Shown in pieces: positions 1-8,070 of a stretch of 64,000 nt of DNA. Where the stretch lies: positions 186,001-250,000 of the forward strand of contig JAHCHY010000002.1 of assembly GCA_026129485.1 (NCBI GenBank). Direction: 5' to 3'. Under the pieces are notes generated by a model, which had not been told where the DNA came from, searched no databases, and worked only from the letters and a program-made list of their open reading frames with translations. The stretch is from Cyclobacteriaceae bacterium. Its GTDB lineage: Bacteria > Bacteroidota > Bacteroidia > Cytophagales > Cyclobacteriaceae. Made by a program: the position numbers and the translations under genes. Numbering within the stretch: position 1 is the stretch's first letter; each line of letters starts with the position of its first letter.

Positions 1-21
1 ATTCACGATTAACGAATAACA
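1..21. repeat. Heptad-phased repeat tract (partial, at window edge)
   Basis: Three consecutive seven-base words fit ATTNACG or a close variant. The tract begins at or before the window edge and ends one base short of the arginase stop codon. It belongs to the period-7 tract class seen at eight other places in this window. Only part of it is visible, so the call leans on the other loci. Confidence 0.45.
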
Positions 22-22
22 C

Positions 23-985
23 CTACTCCGCCATCACCGGTCGGCCCATAATAGATTTTGCCGAGGCTTCGAGTATTTCAAATGCGCTTTCGGCCATGCG
101 GTTTTCGGTATCGAGTGTAGGGTTTACCTCCACAATTTCCCAGGCGCACACCCGGGCATCTTTACACAATTCGGCATTCAGTATCTTAGCCTCTTCTACG
201 GTTAATCCGTTTGGAACAGGTGTTCCCGTTCCGGTAGAAAACCGGCTGTCAATGCTATCCACATCAAACGATACATAAACCAGGTCGCAGTGATCCAGCA
301 TCTGCAAAGCTTTCTGCGCAATAGTTTCCGCGCCTGATTTTTTTACTTCTTCCACTTCAATAAAATTAATGTTGTGCTTATTGATGAGATAGTTCTCCGG
401 CTTTTCCAGATCGCGCACCGCTATGTACACGAGGTCTTCCGGTAATAGCTTGGCACCGGGCATACCCACGTTTTTGATCTGCTCCCAATAGTCAAGGGTT
501 TCACCGCGCGGATCGTTCACCTTACACTCCAGGTTATCGAAACCACAGGCCATAGCCAGCGGCATGCCGTGCATATTGCCCGATGGCGTGGTAAACGGTG
601 TATGAATATCGGCATGGGCATCAATCCAGATTACCCCCAACCGTTTTTTGGGATACGCTTTTTTTATCCCGGCAATAGTTCCGTAAGCGGTAGAATGGTC
701 GCCCGCCATAATCAACGGAAAGTAGTCGTCAAAAATCTGCTCGTACACTTCCAGGCATACGCGCTCCTCCATAATCAAAACCCCATCAATAAACTTGGCA
801 TAGGCGTGCTCGGCCCCGTCAAACAACAGCTCGTTTACGTTCTCTACTTCAATCGAATCGAACTTGCGGAAGAGGTCTGACTTCAAATCCAGGCTGGCTA
901 TTTTCATCGCTTCCACGCCCAGGCTGGCCCCCCGCGTACCGGCACCGATTTCGGACTTCACTTCGATGATCTTTATCTCTTTCAC
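23..985 (-). CDS. Arginase family ureohydrolase
   Basis: A 320-residue ureohydrolase, predicted cytoplasmic, that hydrolyses arginine to ornithine and urea. Visible manganese-site motifs are GDHS (95-98), DAHAD (122-126) and SFDVDSID (239-246). The SGNMHGMP block (135-142) is the arginine-binding loop typical of arginases rather than agmatinases, and GTGTPVPNG (252-260) and EVNP (286-289) complete the family signature. Length is normal. It is divergent from the arginine decarboxylase gene, so both arginine-consuming routes may be controlled from the shared 290-base spacer. Agmatinase activity cannot be excluded from sequence alone, and would make sense next to a decarboxylase, but the SGNxHG loop argues for arginase. 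Confidence 0.88.
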   Translation of the reverse strand: MKEIKIIEVKSEIGAGTRGASLGVEAMKIASLDLKSDLFRKFDSIEVENVNELLFDGAEHAYAKFIDGVLIMEERVCLEVYEQIFDDYFPLIMAGDHSTAYGTIAGIKKAYPKKRLGVIWIDAHADIHTPFTTPSGNMHGMPLAMACGFDNLECKVNDPRGETLDYWEQIKNVGMPGAKLLPEDLVYIAVRDLEKPENYLINKHNINFIEVEEVKKSGAETIAQKALQMLDHCDLVYVSFDVDSIDSRFSTGTGTPVPNGLTVEEAKILNAELCKDARVCAWEIVEVNPTLDTENRMAESAFEILEASAKSIMGRPVMAE

Positions 986-990
986 AGAAC

Positions 991-1018
991 TAAGAATTAT
1001 ATATTAAGAATTGGTTAA
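991..1018. repeat. Short heptad-phased tract upstream of arginase
   Basis: TAAGAAT occurs twice exactly 14 bases apart with an AT-only heptad between, and a looser fourth word follows. It lies just 5' of the arginase start on the minus strand. It is a weak member of the period-7 tract class. Confidence 0.35.
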
Positions 1019-1157
1019 TCGTAAAAAGCAGCCCAAAAAGCCGCAAATCCCCTGCCCTTCAGAAATCGGGCAAAGCATGAAGACCCGCAGGGACGGGGTT
1101 GAAAATCATGCGGGAAAGGTGATTAACCATACGGGTTTTGATCTGTTGCAAAGATGG

Positions 1158-1165
1158 CAAATTTA
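1158..1165 (-). promoter_or_regulatory. Candidate Bacteroidota -7 element for arginase
   Basis: Read on the minus strand this is TAAATTTG, a full match to the Bacteroidota -7 consensus TAnnTTTG. No clear TTG -33 box sits 19 bases upstream. It would give the arginase mRNA a leader of about 165 bases. Confidence 0.35.
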
Positions 1166-1190
1166 TCTCATTATTGCACCTCTTATTTTG

Positions 1191-1267
1191 GTTGATGGTT
1201 ACGCGTTGATTGTTGTTAGTTTAAAGAGCAGGCCAACAACCAGGAACAAACAACTAACAACTGCATG
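1191..1267. repeat. Heptad-phased inverted repeat tract between arginase and speA
   Basis: Eleven consecutive seven-base words. The first five begin with GTT, and the later ones follow CNAACAA or close variants, that is, the reverse-complement sense. GTTGTTAGTT (1212-1221) and AACTAACAAC (1252-1261) are perfect inverted copies. The tract ends five bases before the speA start codon, so the transcript 5' end could fold into a hairpin that covers the translation start. Confidence 0.7.
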
Positions 1268-1272
1268 AGTTA

Positions 1273-2673
1273 ATGAAGAGCTACCGTGACCTGATCGAGC
1301 AAACCTTTGAGTTTCCGCAAAAGGAATTTAAGGTTCGCGACCATGAATTGCTATTCAACGATGTGCCGCTGATGGACATCATCAGGCAGTACGGAACTCC
1401 GTTAAAGGTTACTTACCTGCCCCGCATCAGCGAAAACATCCGGTTTGCGCAGGCGACCTTTAACAATGCCATTGAGCGCTTCAAATACAACGGCAAATAC
1501 ACCTACTGCTATTGCACCAAATCATCGCATTACGATTTTGTTTTGGAAGAAGCGCTGAAGAATGATGTGCACATCGAAACTTCATCGGCCTTTGATATAC
1601 CGATTGTGCGTACGCTGTATGAGCGTGGTAAAATATCGAAGGAAACCTATATCATCTGCAACGGCTTCAAAATGCCGCAGTACCGGGAATACATTACCGA
1701 GCTGCTGAACGAAGAATTCAACTGTATTCCCATACTGGATAACCTGAGCGAGATTGACACTTACGAAAAGTATGTGAGCAAGCCTTACCAGGTGGGCATC
1801 CGGGTTGCAGCCGATGAAGAGCCCAAGTTTGAGTTTTACACCTCGCGCCTCGGCATCCGCTACAGCGATATTATTCCCTTATACAAGGAGAAAATCCAAC
1901 CCAGCAGCAAAGCTTCGCTTAAGATGCTGCATTTTTTCATCAACACGGGCATTAAGGACACCGCCTATTACTGGAGCGAATTAAGCCGCTTTATCTTCAA
2001 GTATTGCGAGCTGAAGAAAATATGCCCTACGCTGGATTCAATTGACATCGGGGGCGGTTTCCCGATCAAAACTTCACTCACCTTTCATTACGATTACAAG
2101 TACATGATTGAGCAGATCGTGGAAAACATCAAGTGGATTTGTGAAAAGAATAATGTACCGGTGCCCAATATCTTTACCGAGTTTGGCAGCTTTACGGTTG
2201 GCGAAAGCGGGGCGGTTCTCTATTCGATGGTAGATCAGAAGCTGCAGAACGATAAAGAGCTGTGGTACATGATCGATGGCTCGTTCATTACCCACCTGCC
2301 CGATGTGTGGGGACTGAACCAGAAATACATCCTGCTTTCCGTTAACAAGTGGGACGACCCTTACCATAAGGTGAACATTGGCGGCCTTACCTGCGACAGC
2401 CACGATTACTATAATTCAGAAGCCCATACCGGTGAGGTGTTCCTGCCGATGATTACCGATGAAGAGCCGCTTTACATCGGGTTCTTCCACACAGGTGCCT
2501 ACCAGGAGTCGCTGGGTGGTTACGGAGGTATTCAGCACTGTCTTATTCCTGCACCCAAACACGTGCTTATCAACCGCAATGAGGATGGCGAAATTACTAC
2601 CGAGCTTTTTGCGAAGGAGCAGTCCAGCCAGAGCATGATGAAATTGTTAGGCTACGAAGGCGAGGTAGAATAA
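1273..2673 (+). CDS. speA: Biosynthetic arginine decarboxylase (PLP fold III)
   Basis: A 466-residue PLP-dependent enzyme that decarboxylates arginine to agmatine, the entry to polyamine synthesis; cytoplasmic. The alanine-racemase-type barrel carries the likely PLP lysine at K83 (YCTKSS). Phosphate-binding GGGFP is at 260-264, the TEFGSFTVGESG stretch (302-313) matches the EPGR-like region, and the LTCDSHD (372-378) and HTGAYQ (406-411) blocks are in the C-terminal beta domain. It is much shorter than the E. coli SpeA (over 600 residues) and matches the short Bacteroidota form. An ATG eight bases upstream leads straight into a stop, so 1273 is the start. It is divergent from arginase. No agmatine-processing gene follows, so the next polyamine step lies elsewhere. 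Confidence 0.85.
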   Translation: MKSYRDLIEQTFEFPQKEFKVRDHELLFNDVPLMDIIRQYGTPLKVTYLPRISENIRFAQATFNNAIERFKYNGKYTYCYCTKSSHYDFVLEEALKNDVHIETSSAFDIPIVRTLYERGKISKETYIICNGFKMPQYREYITELLNEEFNCIPILDNLSEIDTYEKYVSKPYQVGIRVAADEEPKFEFYTSRLGIRYSDIIPLYKEKIQPSSKASLKMLHFFINTGIKDTAYYWSELSRFIFKYCELKKICPTLDSIDIGGGFPIKTSLTFHYDYKYMIEQIVENIKWICEKNNVPVPNIFTEFGSFTVGESGAVLYSMVDQKLQNDKELWYMIDGSFITHLPDVWGLNQKYILLSVNKWDDPYHKVNIGGLTCDSHDYYNSEAHTGEVFLPMITDEEPLYIGFFHTGAYQESLGGYGGIQHCLIPAPKHVLINRNEDGEITTELFAKEQSSQSMMKLLGYEGEVE

Positions 2674-2727
2674 TTATTCTCAGCCCGAATCCAACCTTTG
2701 GCATTTGTTCTGTATCTTAACTGAAAG

Positions 2728-4101
2728 ATGCTGCAATACCCCATGCCATTATTTATCAAAAGTCTTTTTACTGGTTTCCTCCTTGTTTTGCTGATCAATG
2801 CCCAAAGCATTGCCCAGGAGCTATACACGGCACGCGGCTTCTGGCAGGAAACCAAAAAAGAAACTTACCGCAAAATTGCCGATCGCAAGCTGAAGGGCGA
2901 TTCGCTAACGGTTGCCGAGGCCGCTTACCTGGAAGACTATGAAAAATACCTGACTGCTTATTACGAGCGTTTGCCGGAAGAAGAAAAACGCAAGTATCAG
3001 CAGCAAAAAGCGCAGTGGGATCTTGAACAGCATACCCCGGCACAACAAACCTATACGCCTGATTTTGAATTGCGCACCCGCGACCGGCTGATAAACGGAG
3101 TGTATGGCGCATACTATGGCATAAGCATAGTGGCGGGTACAGAAGCCACCGGCCCTGCCGCTGCCGGAATAATTCCCATTACTGCCGGGCTTTGGCAGTT
3201 AGGTCCCGTAATCAATAAGAAAAAATATGAAGGTATTAATGCCAGTACGATCCGCGCGGGCAACTCGGGGCGTTTCTTGGGCTTATTCAACGGTGCTTTC
3301 CTGGGAATAGCCATTGCCGGAGACAATGATGCCGCAGGCAACACAGCGCTGATCTTTTCTTCAGCAGGCAGTATTGCTTTGGGCGAGATTGCATTTCAAA
3401 CTCAAAAAAGAAGAAACTTTTCAGAAGGGCACATTGAAATAATGCGGCATTACGGTTTCCTGGGGCCGTTTGTATCCGGAATGGTATTAGCCTCAGGCGA
3501 AACCAGCGATAACCATGCTATCGGGGCCGGCTTACTGGCTGGCGGCATAGGCGGGTTGGTAATCGGGCATAACGTAGCGCAGAAATATGATTACACGCAA
3601 GGCGATGTGGACGTGATCAGCACGCTTTCACTAATTAGTGCCGGGTTAGGCTTTGCTGTTGCGGCTGAAGGAATTGATGGCGATGGCGGCCCCGGGTTGT
3701 TTTTGCTGCCTGCCGTTACGGCTATTTCAGGCACTTTATTGGGTCAGAAATCGGTAAAAGGCATTCACATCACCAAATCGCAAGGCAACATTATTTCGTT
3801 TGCTGCGGGTGGAGCCGCCCTGGTGGGTATAGGCTTAATGGTAGTTGCCGAAGCAGAATCGGGTTTGCTGGTGATTGGCGTACCTTCCTTGTTTGCATTA
3901 GCTGCACACCGGGCCATGTTCAGCTCATACAAAAAACAAAACCTGGCTGAAATAAAGCTGGGGCAATCCGCCAGCAAGCGTGTGAGATTTTCCATGCAGG
4001 TAGCACCTGAAAATTACTTTACCAATAAACGGGCAGGAGAAAAAATTGTGCAAACCGGCCACCTGTCCAACCCCATTGTAAAGCTCAGGCTAAAGTTTTA
4101 A
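2728..4101 (+). CDS. Exported or membrane protein of unknown function, glycine-rich hydrophobic repeats
   Basis: I do not recognise the family. The 457-residue product opens with a likely signal peptide ending near the AQE at about residue 30; an alternative ATG lies at 2743. A charged, mostly helical segment (about 35-110) rich in Tyr, Glu, Lys and Gln follows. From about 115 to 425 come five or six hydrophobic Gly/Ala-rich stretches separated by short polar turns, each in the style of an FxGxxxGxxxAG segment. The pattern suggests repeated membrane or barrel-like units. Its stop codon overlaps that of the convergent phosphatase gene by four bases. Codon usage looks like the neighbours, so it appears to be a genuine resident gene. 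Confidence 0.75.
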   Translation: MLQYPMPLFIKSLFTGFLLVLLINAQSIAQELYTARGFWQETKKETYRKIADRKLKGDSLTVAEAAYLEDYEKYLTAYYERLPEEEKRKYQQQKAQWDLEQHTPAQQTYTPDFELRTRDRLINGVYGAYYGISIVAGTEATGPAAAGIIPITAGLWQLGPVINKKKYEGINASTIRAGNSGRFLGLFNGAFLGIAIAGDNDAAGNTALIFSSAGSIALGEIAFQTQKRRNFSEGHIEIMRHYGFLGPFVSGMVLASGETSDNHAIGAGLLAGGIGGLVIGHNVAQKYDYTQGDVDVISTLSLISAGLGFAVAAEGIDGDGGPGLFLLPAVTAISGTLLGQKSVKGIHITKSQGNIISFAAGGAALVGIGLMVVAEAESGLLVIGVPSLFALAAHRAMFSSYKKQNLAEIKLGQSASKRVRFSMQVAPENYFTNKRAGEKIVQTGHLSNPIVKLRLKF

Positions 4102-4613
4102 TCGCCTCTCAGAATCCGGTGTGCCGCTTCAAGCAAGCTATCCACCTGGTAATCGGCCTTGTTTTCAGGCTCTACTTCGTTCCCGATCTGAATGGTTTTG
4201 ATGCCAAGCTTTCGTGCCGGAACAATATCCCTTCCCCGGTCACCCACCATCCATGAAGCTGAAACATCAATTGAAAAACGGGCAATGGCTTTTTCAAACA
4301 TGAGCGTGCCCGGCTTGCGGCCCAGCGATTCGGTAACCGATGGATGGTAGGGACAAAAGTAAAAATGATCGATGCTGTTGCCTGATACCTGCTGAAAGTA
4401 CCGGTGGCAGGCTTCCATTTGTTCCCGCGTATAAATTCCTTGTGCAATACCCGATTGATTGGTAACCACAACCAGACGAAAGCCGGCCGCTTTCAGCAAG
4501 CGGGTAGCCTCAAGCACACCTGGCAGAATTTCAAAAGCTTCAACCCGGTAGGTGTATTGCGGGTTGTCTTTGTTCAGCACACCATCACGATCTAAAAAAA
4601 CACATTTATTCAT
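4098..4613 (-). CDS. gmhB: HAD phosphatase, D,D-heptose 1,7-bisphosphate phosphatase-like
   Basis: A 171-residue HAD-superfamily phosphatase of the GmhB/HisB-N type, expected to remove the C7 phosphate of heptose bisphosphate for LPS core or S-layer glycan precursors. Motif I is DRDGVLN (8-14), motif II TNQSG (51-55), the motif III lysine lies in RKPG (99-102) and motif IV is GDRGRD (124-129). The start at 4613 (MNKCVFLDRDG) places motif I eight residues in, as is usual; an ATG 45 bases further upstream adds an atypical tail. E. coli GmhB has a zinc loop with Cys-x-His plus a Cys-x-Cys pair before RKP. Here only C87 and H90 remain, and the loop is short. Other small-phosphate HAD substrates are possible. 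Confidence 0.75.
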   Translation of the reverse strand: MNKCVFLDRDGVLNKDNPQYTYRVEAFEILPGVLEATRLLKAAGFRLVVVTNQSGIAQGIYTREQMEACHRYFQQVSGNSIDHFYFCPYHPSVTESLGRKPGTLMFEKAIARFSIDVSASWMVGDRGRDIVPARKLGIKTIQIGNEVEPENKADYQVDSLLEAAHRILRGD

Positions 4614-4730
4614 ATTTACCGTTTCCCGATGAACTTCAATGATAAGGCATTCTGCCAACTGAAACCAGTAATTGGCCTGATTTTCAGTCCCTGTTGGCGG
4701 CCTGTGGATTGTTTGACAGCCTGTTTTATT

Positions 4731-4738
4731 TAGTTTTG
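4731..4738 (+). promoter_or_regulatory. Candidate -7 element (TAGTTTTG) for the polyprenol glycosyltransferase
   Basis: A full match to TAnnTTTG. It lies inside the longest reading frame of the downstream glycosyltransferase but upstream of the TTG at 4775. This argues that translation begins at or after 4775 rather than at the ATG at 4694. A TTG at 4713-4715 is spaced 15 bases away, shorter than the usual 19. Confidence 0.4.
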
Positions 4739-4774
4739 TTAAACTGGGTAGTCTGCCCGGTTAAACCAAAGGCT

Positions 4775-5542
4775 TTGAACAACGCGATCGTTATTATACC
4801 CACCTATAATGAGAAGGAAAACATCACCATGATCATTGACACGGTGTTTTCCCTCCCCAAGGATTTTGATTTGCTGATTGTTGACGATAACTCGCCTGAT
4901 GGCACAGCCGGACTTGTACAGGAGCTTCAGAAAAATTACAATTTGGAAAACGAAACCCGTTTGCACTTAATGCAACGGCCCGGCAAGCAAGGTTTGGGTA
5001 CTGCCTACATACAGGGATTCAAGTATGCGCTGCAATGCGGGTATGATTTTATACTGCAAATGGATGCCGATTTTTCGCATAACCCGAAAGACCTCGTCAG
5101 CCTGTACCTGCATTGTGCCGAGTGGGGTAATGATCTGTCGATTGGTTCGCGTTATGCAACCGGGGTAAATGTAGTAAACTGGCCTATGGGCAGAGTGCTG
5201 CTATCATTTTTTGCCAGCAAGTATGTGCAGGTTGTTACCGGCATTCCGGTGCATGATACAACTGCCGGTTTTGTATGTTACCGGAGAAAAGTACTGGAAA
5301 CCATTCAGCTTGACCGGATCAGGTTTGTCGGTTATGCGTTCCAGATTGAGATGAAATTCCTTACGTGGAAATATGGATTCAGATTAAGCGAGGTTCCCAT
5401 TATTTTTACAGACCGCACCCGGGGCCAGAGCAAAATGTCGGTAGGTATTTTCAAGGAAGCATTCCTGGGAGTTATCCAGATGACGGTGCAAAGCTGGTTT
5501 AAGAAATACATTCCACAGCAGGCTCCTGACATACCGGTTTAA
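4775..5542 (+). CDS. Polyprenol monophosphomannose synthase-like GT2 glycosyltransferase
   Basis: A GT-A glycosyltransferase of the Dpm1 type that would transfer a sugar from a nucleotide donor to a polyprenyl phosphate at the inner face of the cytoplasmic membrane. Visible motifs are IIPTYNEKENI near the N-terminus, VDDNSPDGT, and the DxD-like QMDADFSHNP. The acceptor-side block with TTAGFVCYRRKVLE and RTRGQSKMS is typical of the family. No C-terminal membrane helix is seen, so this is the soluble Dpm1 form. The open frame extends back to an ATG at 4694, but that adds a non-conserved tail upstream of a promoter-like element. The TTG at 4775 gives 255 residues with the family's usual N-terminus. 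Confidence 0.8.
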   Translation: MNNAIVIIPTYNEKENITMIIDTVFSLPKDFDLLIVDDNSPDGTAGLVQELQKNYNLENETRLHLMQRPGKQGLGTAYIQGFKYALQCGYDFILQMDADFSHNPKDLVSLYLHCAEWGNDLSIGSRYATGVNVVNWPMGRVLLSFFASKYVQVVTGIPVHDTTAGFVCYRRKVLETIQLDRIRFVGYAFQIEMKFLTWKYGFRLSEVPIIFTDRTRGQSKMSVGIFKEAFLGVIQMTVQSWFKKYIPQQAPDIPV

Positions 5543-5565
5543 GATTTTAAACAGGTTCCATTTCG

Positions 5566-8070
5566 TTGAAATTCATATCAGGAAGCCGGTTTAAGTCGTT
5601 ACCTTTCGGTATGGCAGTGGGTGAAAAATCATTTCTTTCTCCCTTACGGGGAAAAATCATTGCGGCATTTCTGCTGGCGTGTGTGGCTATTGCCCTTGCT
5701 GTGGGTACCACGTACATCGGGTTCAACAGCTTGCTCAACCAGGTTGATCAGCTTACTGAGCCTAATGATAAGCTGCGTTCGCTTAACAGCCTCTTTGAGC
5801 AGATAACAAGGCTCGATCAGCAGCAACGGGCCGATGCCATCCGGAATCCCGGCAAGTCATACCGCGCTATCTTAAGAGAATCGAAACAGCTTACCGCCAC
5901 GCTTGATTCGCTCATTGCCATGCCGTGGACCAACCTCGCTCAGCCTACCCGGCTCGAAACCATGAAACGGATTGTAGCCAAACGCGATTATCTGCTGCTG
6001 GAATACCTGCGGCTGCGGTCTGAATTTATTTCCAATAAAAAATTCACACAACAATTAGATTCACTCTCGCTTATCCTTGCAGTGGCTAACCCGCTGCTGG
6101 ATAGTACCGTTACCACCAACCAGGTTAAAACCACCACCACTACTTATTTACCGGAAGAAAAACGAAATTTCCTCAACCGCTTATTCGGGAGTAAAAAGAA
6201 AGACAGCCTGAACGGAAGGGTGGAGATAAAAGAAGAAACGCTTACACGGGTTGATACGCTGGCTGTCGGACAGAAAGAAGATGCCCGCGAAGAAGTGGAA
6301 CGCATTATGAAACGGCTGGATGAAGACCAGCGCCTGCAAACCCAGGAGATGCTGCAGCGCGAGTTGCGGCTCATCAACACCAACATGGCATTAATCAACC
6401 AGTTGCTTTCCATTCTGCGCGAAGTCGAGAAGGAAGAGTTGTCTTTGTTTGAAAGTAAAAACAACGAGGCGGCATCATTGGTGAGCAAAAGTGTGGAGCG
6501 CATCAGCATTATCCTCGCTGTCTTTTTCCTGGTAGCGGCCGCCCTGGTATTTTTAATGTTGATTGATATTTCGCGCAGCAACTATTATCGTCTTCAATTA
6601 ACGCATGCAAAAGAAGAAGCAGAACGCCTGAGCCTGGTAAAGCAACGGTTCCTGGCCAACATGAGCCATGAGATCCGCACGCCCCTGCAATCCATCCTGG
6701 GCTTTTCCGAACAGCTCCACTCACAAAAAAACAACACCGAAGCCCTGCTTGCCATTCAGCAATCATCTGAGCACCTGCTGCACATTGTAGATGAAGTGCT
6801 CGACTACAGCCGCATCGAATCCGGGCAGCTCGTGCTGGACAAAAGCCCGCTGTGGCTGGATGAACTGGTGGATGAAGTGGCAACCGTTATTAATATCCAG
6901 GCGCGGCAAAAAAACCTGGATTTCCACGTTCATATCGACCCGATTGAATCGGCTGTGCTGGGCGATGCTTTCCGGCTAAAGCAGGTTTTTTATAACCTGC
7001 TGGGTAACGCTATCAAGTTTACGGCTAAGGGATCTATTACATTCAGCGCACACGTATTGCACCAAACCGGTACGCACATCCAAACTGAGTTCAGAATTTC
7101 CGATACAGGCAAAGGTATCCCGAAAGAAGAGCAGGAAATTATTTTTAACCAGTTTGAGCAAGGCGGCAGGAATATTCACCGGCAATACGGAGGCGCAGGG
7201 TTGGGATTATCCATTGTAAAAAAAATTATTGAACAGCAGCAAGGCGCTATTAAAGTAGAAAGCGAACGGGGTGCGGGCACTGTGTTTACGATTACTTTAA
7301 GTTTTGAAAAATCAAATGCACCCGAAGCTGCCCCTGTTCAGCATTCGGTAATCTCAACCTTTACCGGGCATGTATGGCTGGTGGATGATGATCCGTTGAT
7401 CCTGAAATTATGTTCGCTGATCTTAGAAAAGAGAGGAATTGCTTACACAGCCATACAAAGTCCGGTTGAAATGCTGGCGCAAGACCTGGCCGCACACGAT
7501 GTGGTGTTCCTCGACATCCGGATGCCGGGAATAAATGGTGTTGACCTGTGCAAGCAGCTACGTGAAAAAGTACCCGCACTCTACATTGTTGCCTTAACCG
7601 CACACCTGCTGCCTGACGAAAGAAAGTTTATTGTAGAGAGTGGCTTTAGCCGAATATTGCCCAAACCCTTCCGGGAAACGGAATTCATTGAGGCTTTAAA
7701 TCAGACACCGCAAGCGCTTGAATCTGAAACCGGGGTGGACCTGGCCGAGCTTGAAAAAATGACACATGGCGATAAGGTGCTGATGAATTCGATTGTGGAA
7801 GAGTTTATTGAAGAAACCCGAAAAAACCTGATGCAACTGGAGAAACGCATGCTGGATAAAGATGGCGCAGGCGCACGCGAAATCATTCACCAGTTAGCCG
7901 GCCGGGTGGGTCAGTTTGGCGCAAAGCCTTTAATGAAAGAATTGCAACGTATTGAACAATTACTTGTTGCAGGAACTGCATTGAGCGAGATTCGGGAATT
8001 GGGCGAGGTAGTGCAGCAGGTAAAGCAATTACAACAAGAACTTTCAAAAGGAGTTGAAGCTGCTACTTAG
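5566..8070 (+). CDS. Hybrid sensor histidine kinase with receiver and HPt domains
   Basis: An 834-residue membrane-bound phosphorelay protein. A short cytoplasmic start precedes TM1 (about 31-52). A periplasmic helical sensor region (about 55-310) follows, then TM2 (about 312-336). The HisKA domain has its phospho-accepting H368 in MSHEIRTP, and the HATPase domain has an N box (LLGNAIKF) and a G box (GGAGLGLSI). A REC domain with D650 in FLDIRMPG and a C-terminal HPt domain with H775 in HQLAGRVGQFG complete it. It therefore holds every phosphorelay step except an output domain. The convergent NtrC-type regulator, whose stop overlaps by four bases, is the obvious partner. M16 at 5611 is an alternative start. 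Confidence 0.9.
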   Translation: MKFISGSRFKSLPFGMAVGEKSFLSPLRGKIIAAFLLACVAIALAVGTTYIGFNSLLNQVDQLTEPNDKLRSLNSLFEQITRLDQQQRADAIRNPGKSYRAILRESKQLTATLDSLIAMPWTNLAQPTRLETMKRIVAKRDYLLLEYLRLRSEFISNKKFTQQLDSLSLILAVANPLLDSTVTTNQVKTTTTTYLPEEKRNFLNRLFGSKKKDSLNGRVEIKEETLTRVDTLAVGQKEDAREEVERIMKRLDEDQRLQTQEMLQRELRLINTNMALINQLLSILREVEKEELSLFESKNNEAASLVSKSVERISIILAVFFLVAAALVFLMLIDISRSNYYRLQLTHAKEEAERLSLVKQRFLANMSHEIRTPLQSILGFSEQLHSQKNNTEALLAIQQSSEHLLHIVDEVLDYSRIESGQLVLDKSPLWLDELVDEVATVINIQARQKNLDFHVHIDPIESAVLGDAFRLKQVFYNLLGNAIKFTAKGSITFSAHVLHQTGTHIQTEFRISDTGKGIPKEEQEIIFNQFEQGGRNIHRQYGGAGLGLSIVKKIIEQQQGAIKVESERGAGTVFTITLSFEKSNAPEAAPVQHSVISTFTGHVWLVDDDPLILKLCSLILEKRGIAYTAIQSPVEMLAQDLAAHDVVFLDIRMPGINGVDLCKQLREKVPALYIVALTAHLLPDERKFIVESGFSRILPKPFRETEFIEALNQTPQALESETGVDLAELEKMTHGDKVLMNSIVEEFIEETRKNLMQLEKRMLDKDGAGAREIIHQLAGRVGQFGAKPLMKELQRIEQLLVAGTALSEIRELGEVVQQVKQLQQELSKGVEAAT

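Noticed and set aside
1011-1268. 85-codon plus-strand frame between arginase and speA
   Set aside because: It is composed largely of the spacer and the heptad tract, has no family signal, and covers a -7 box on the other strand.
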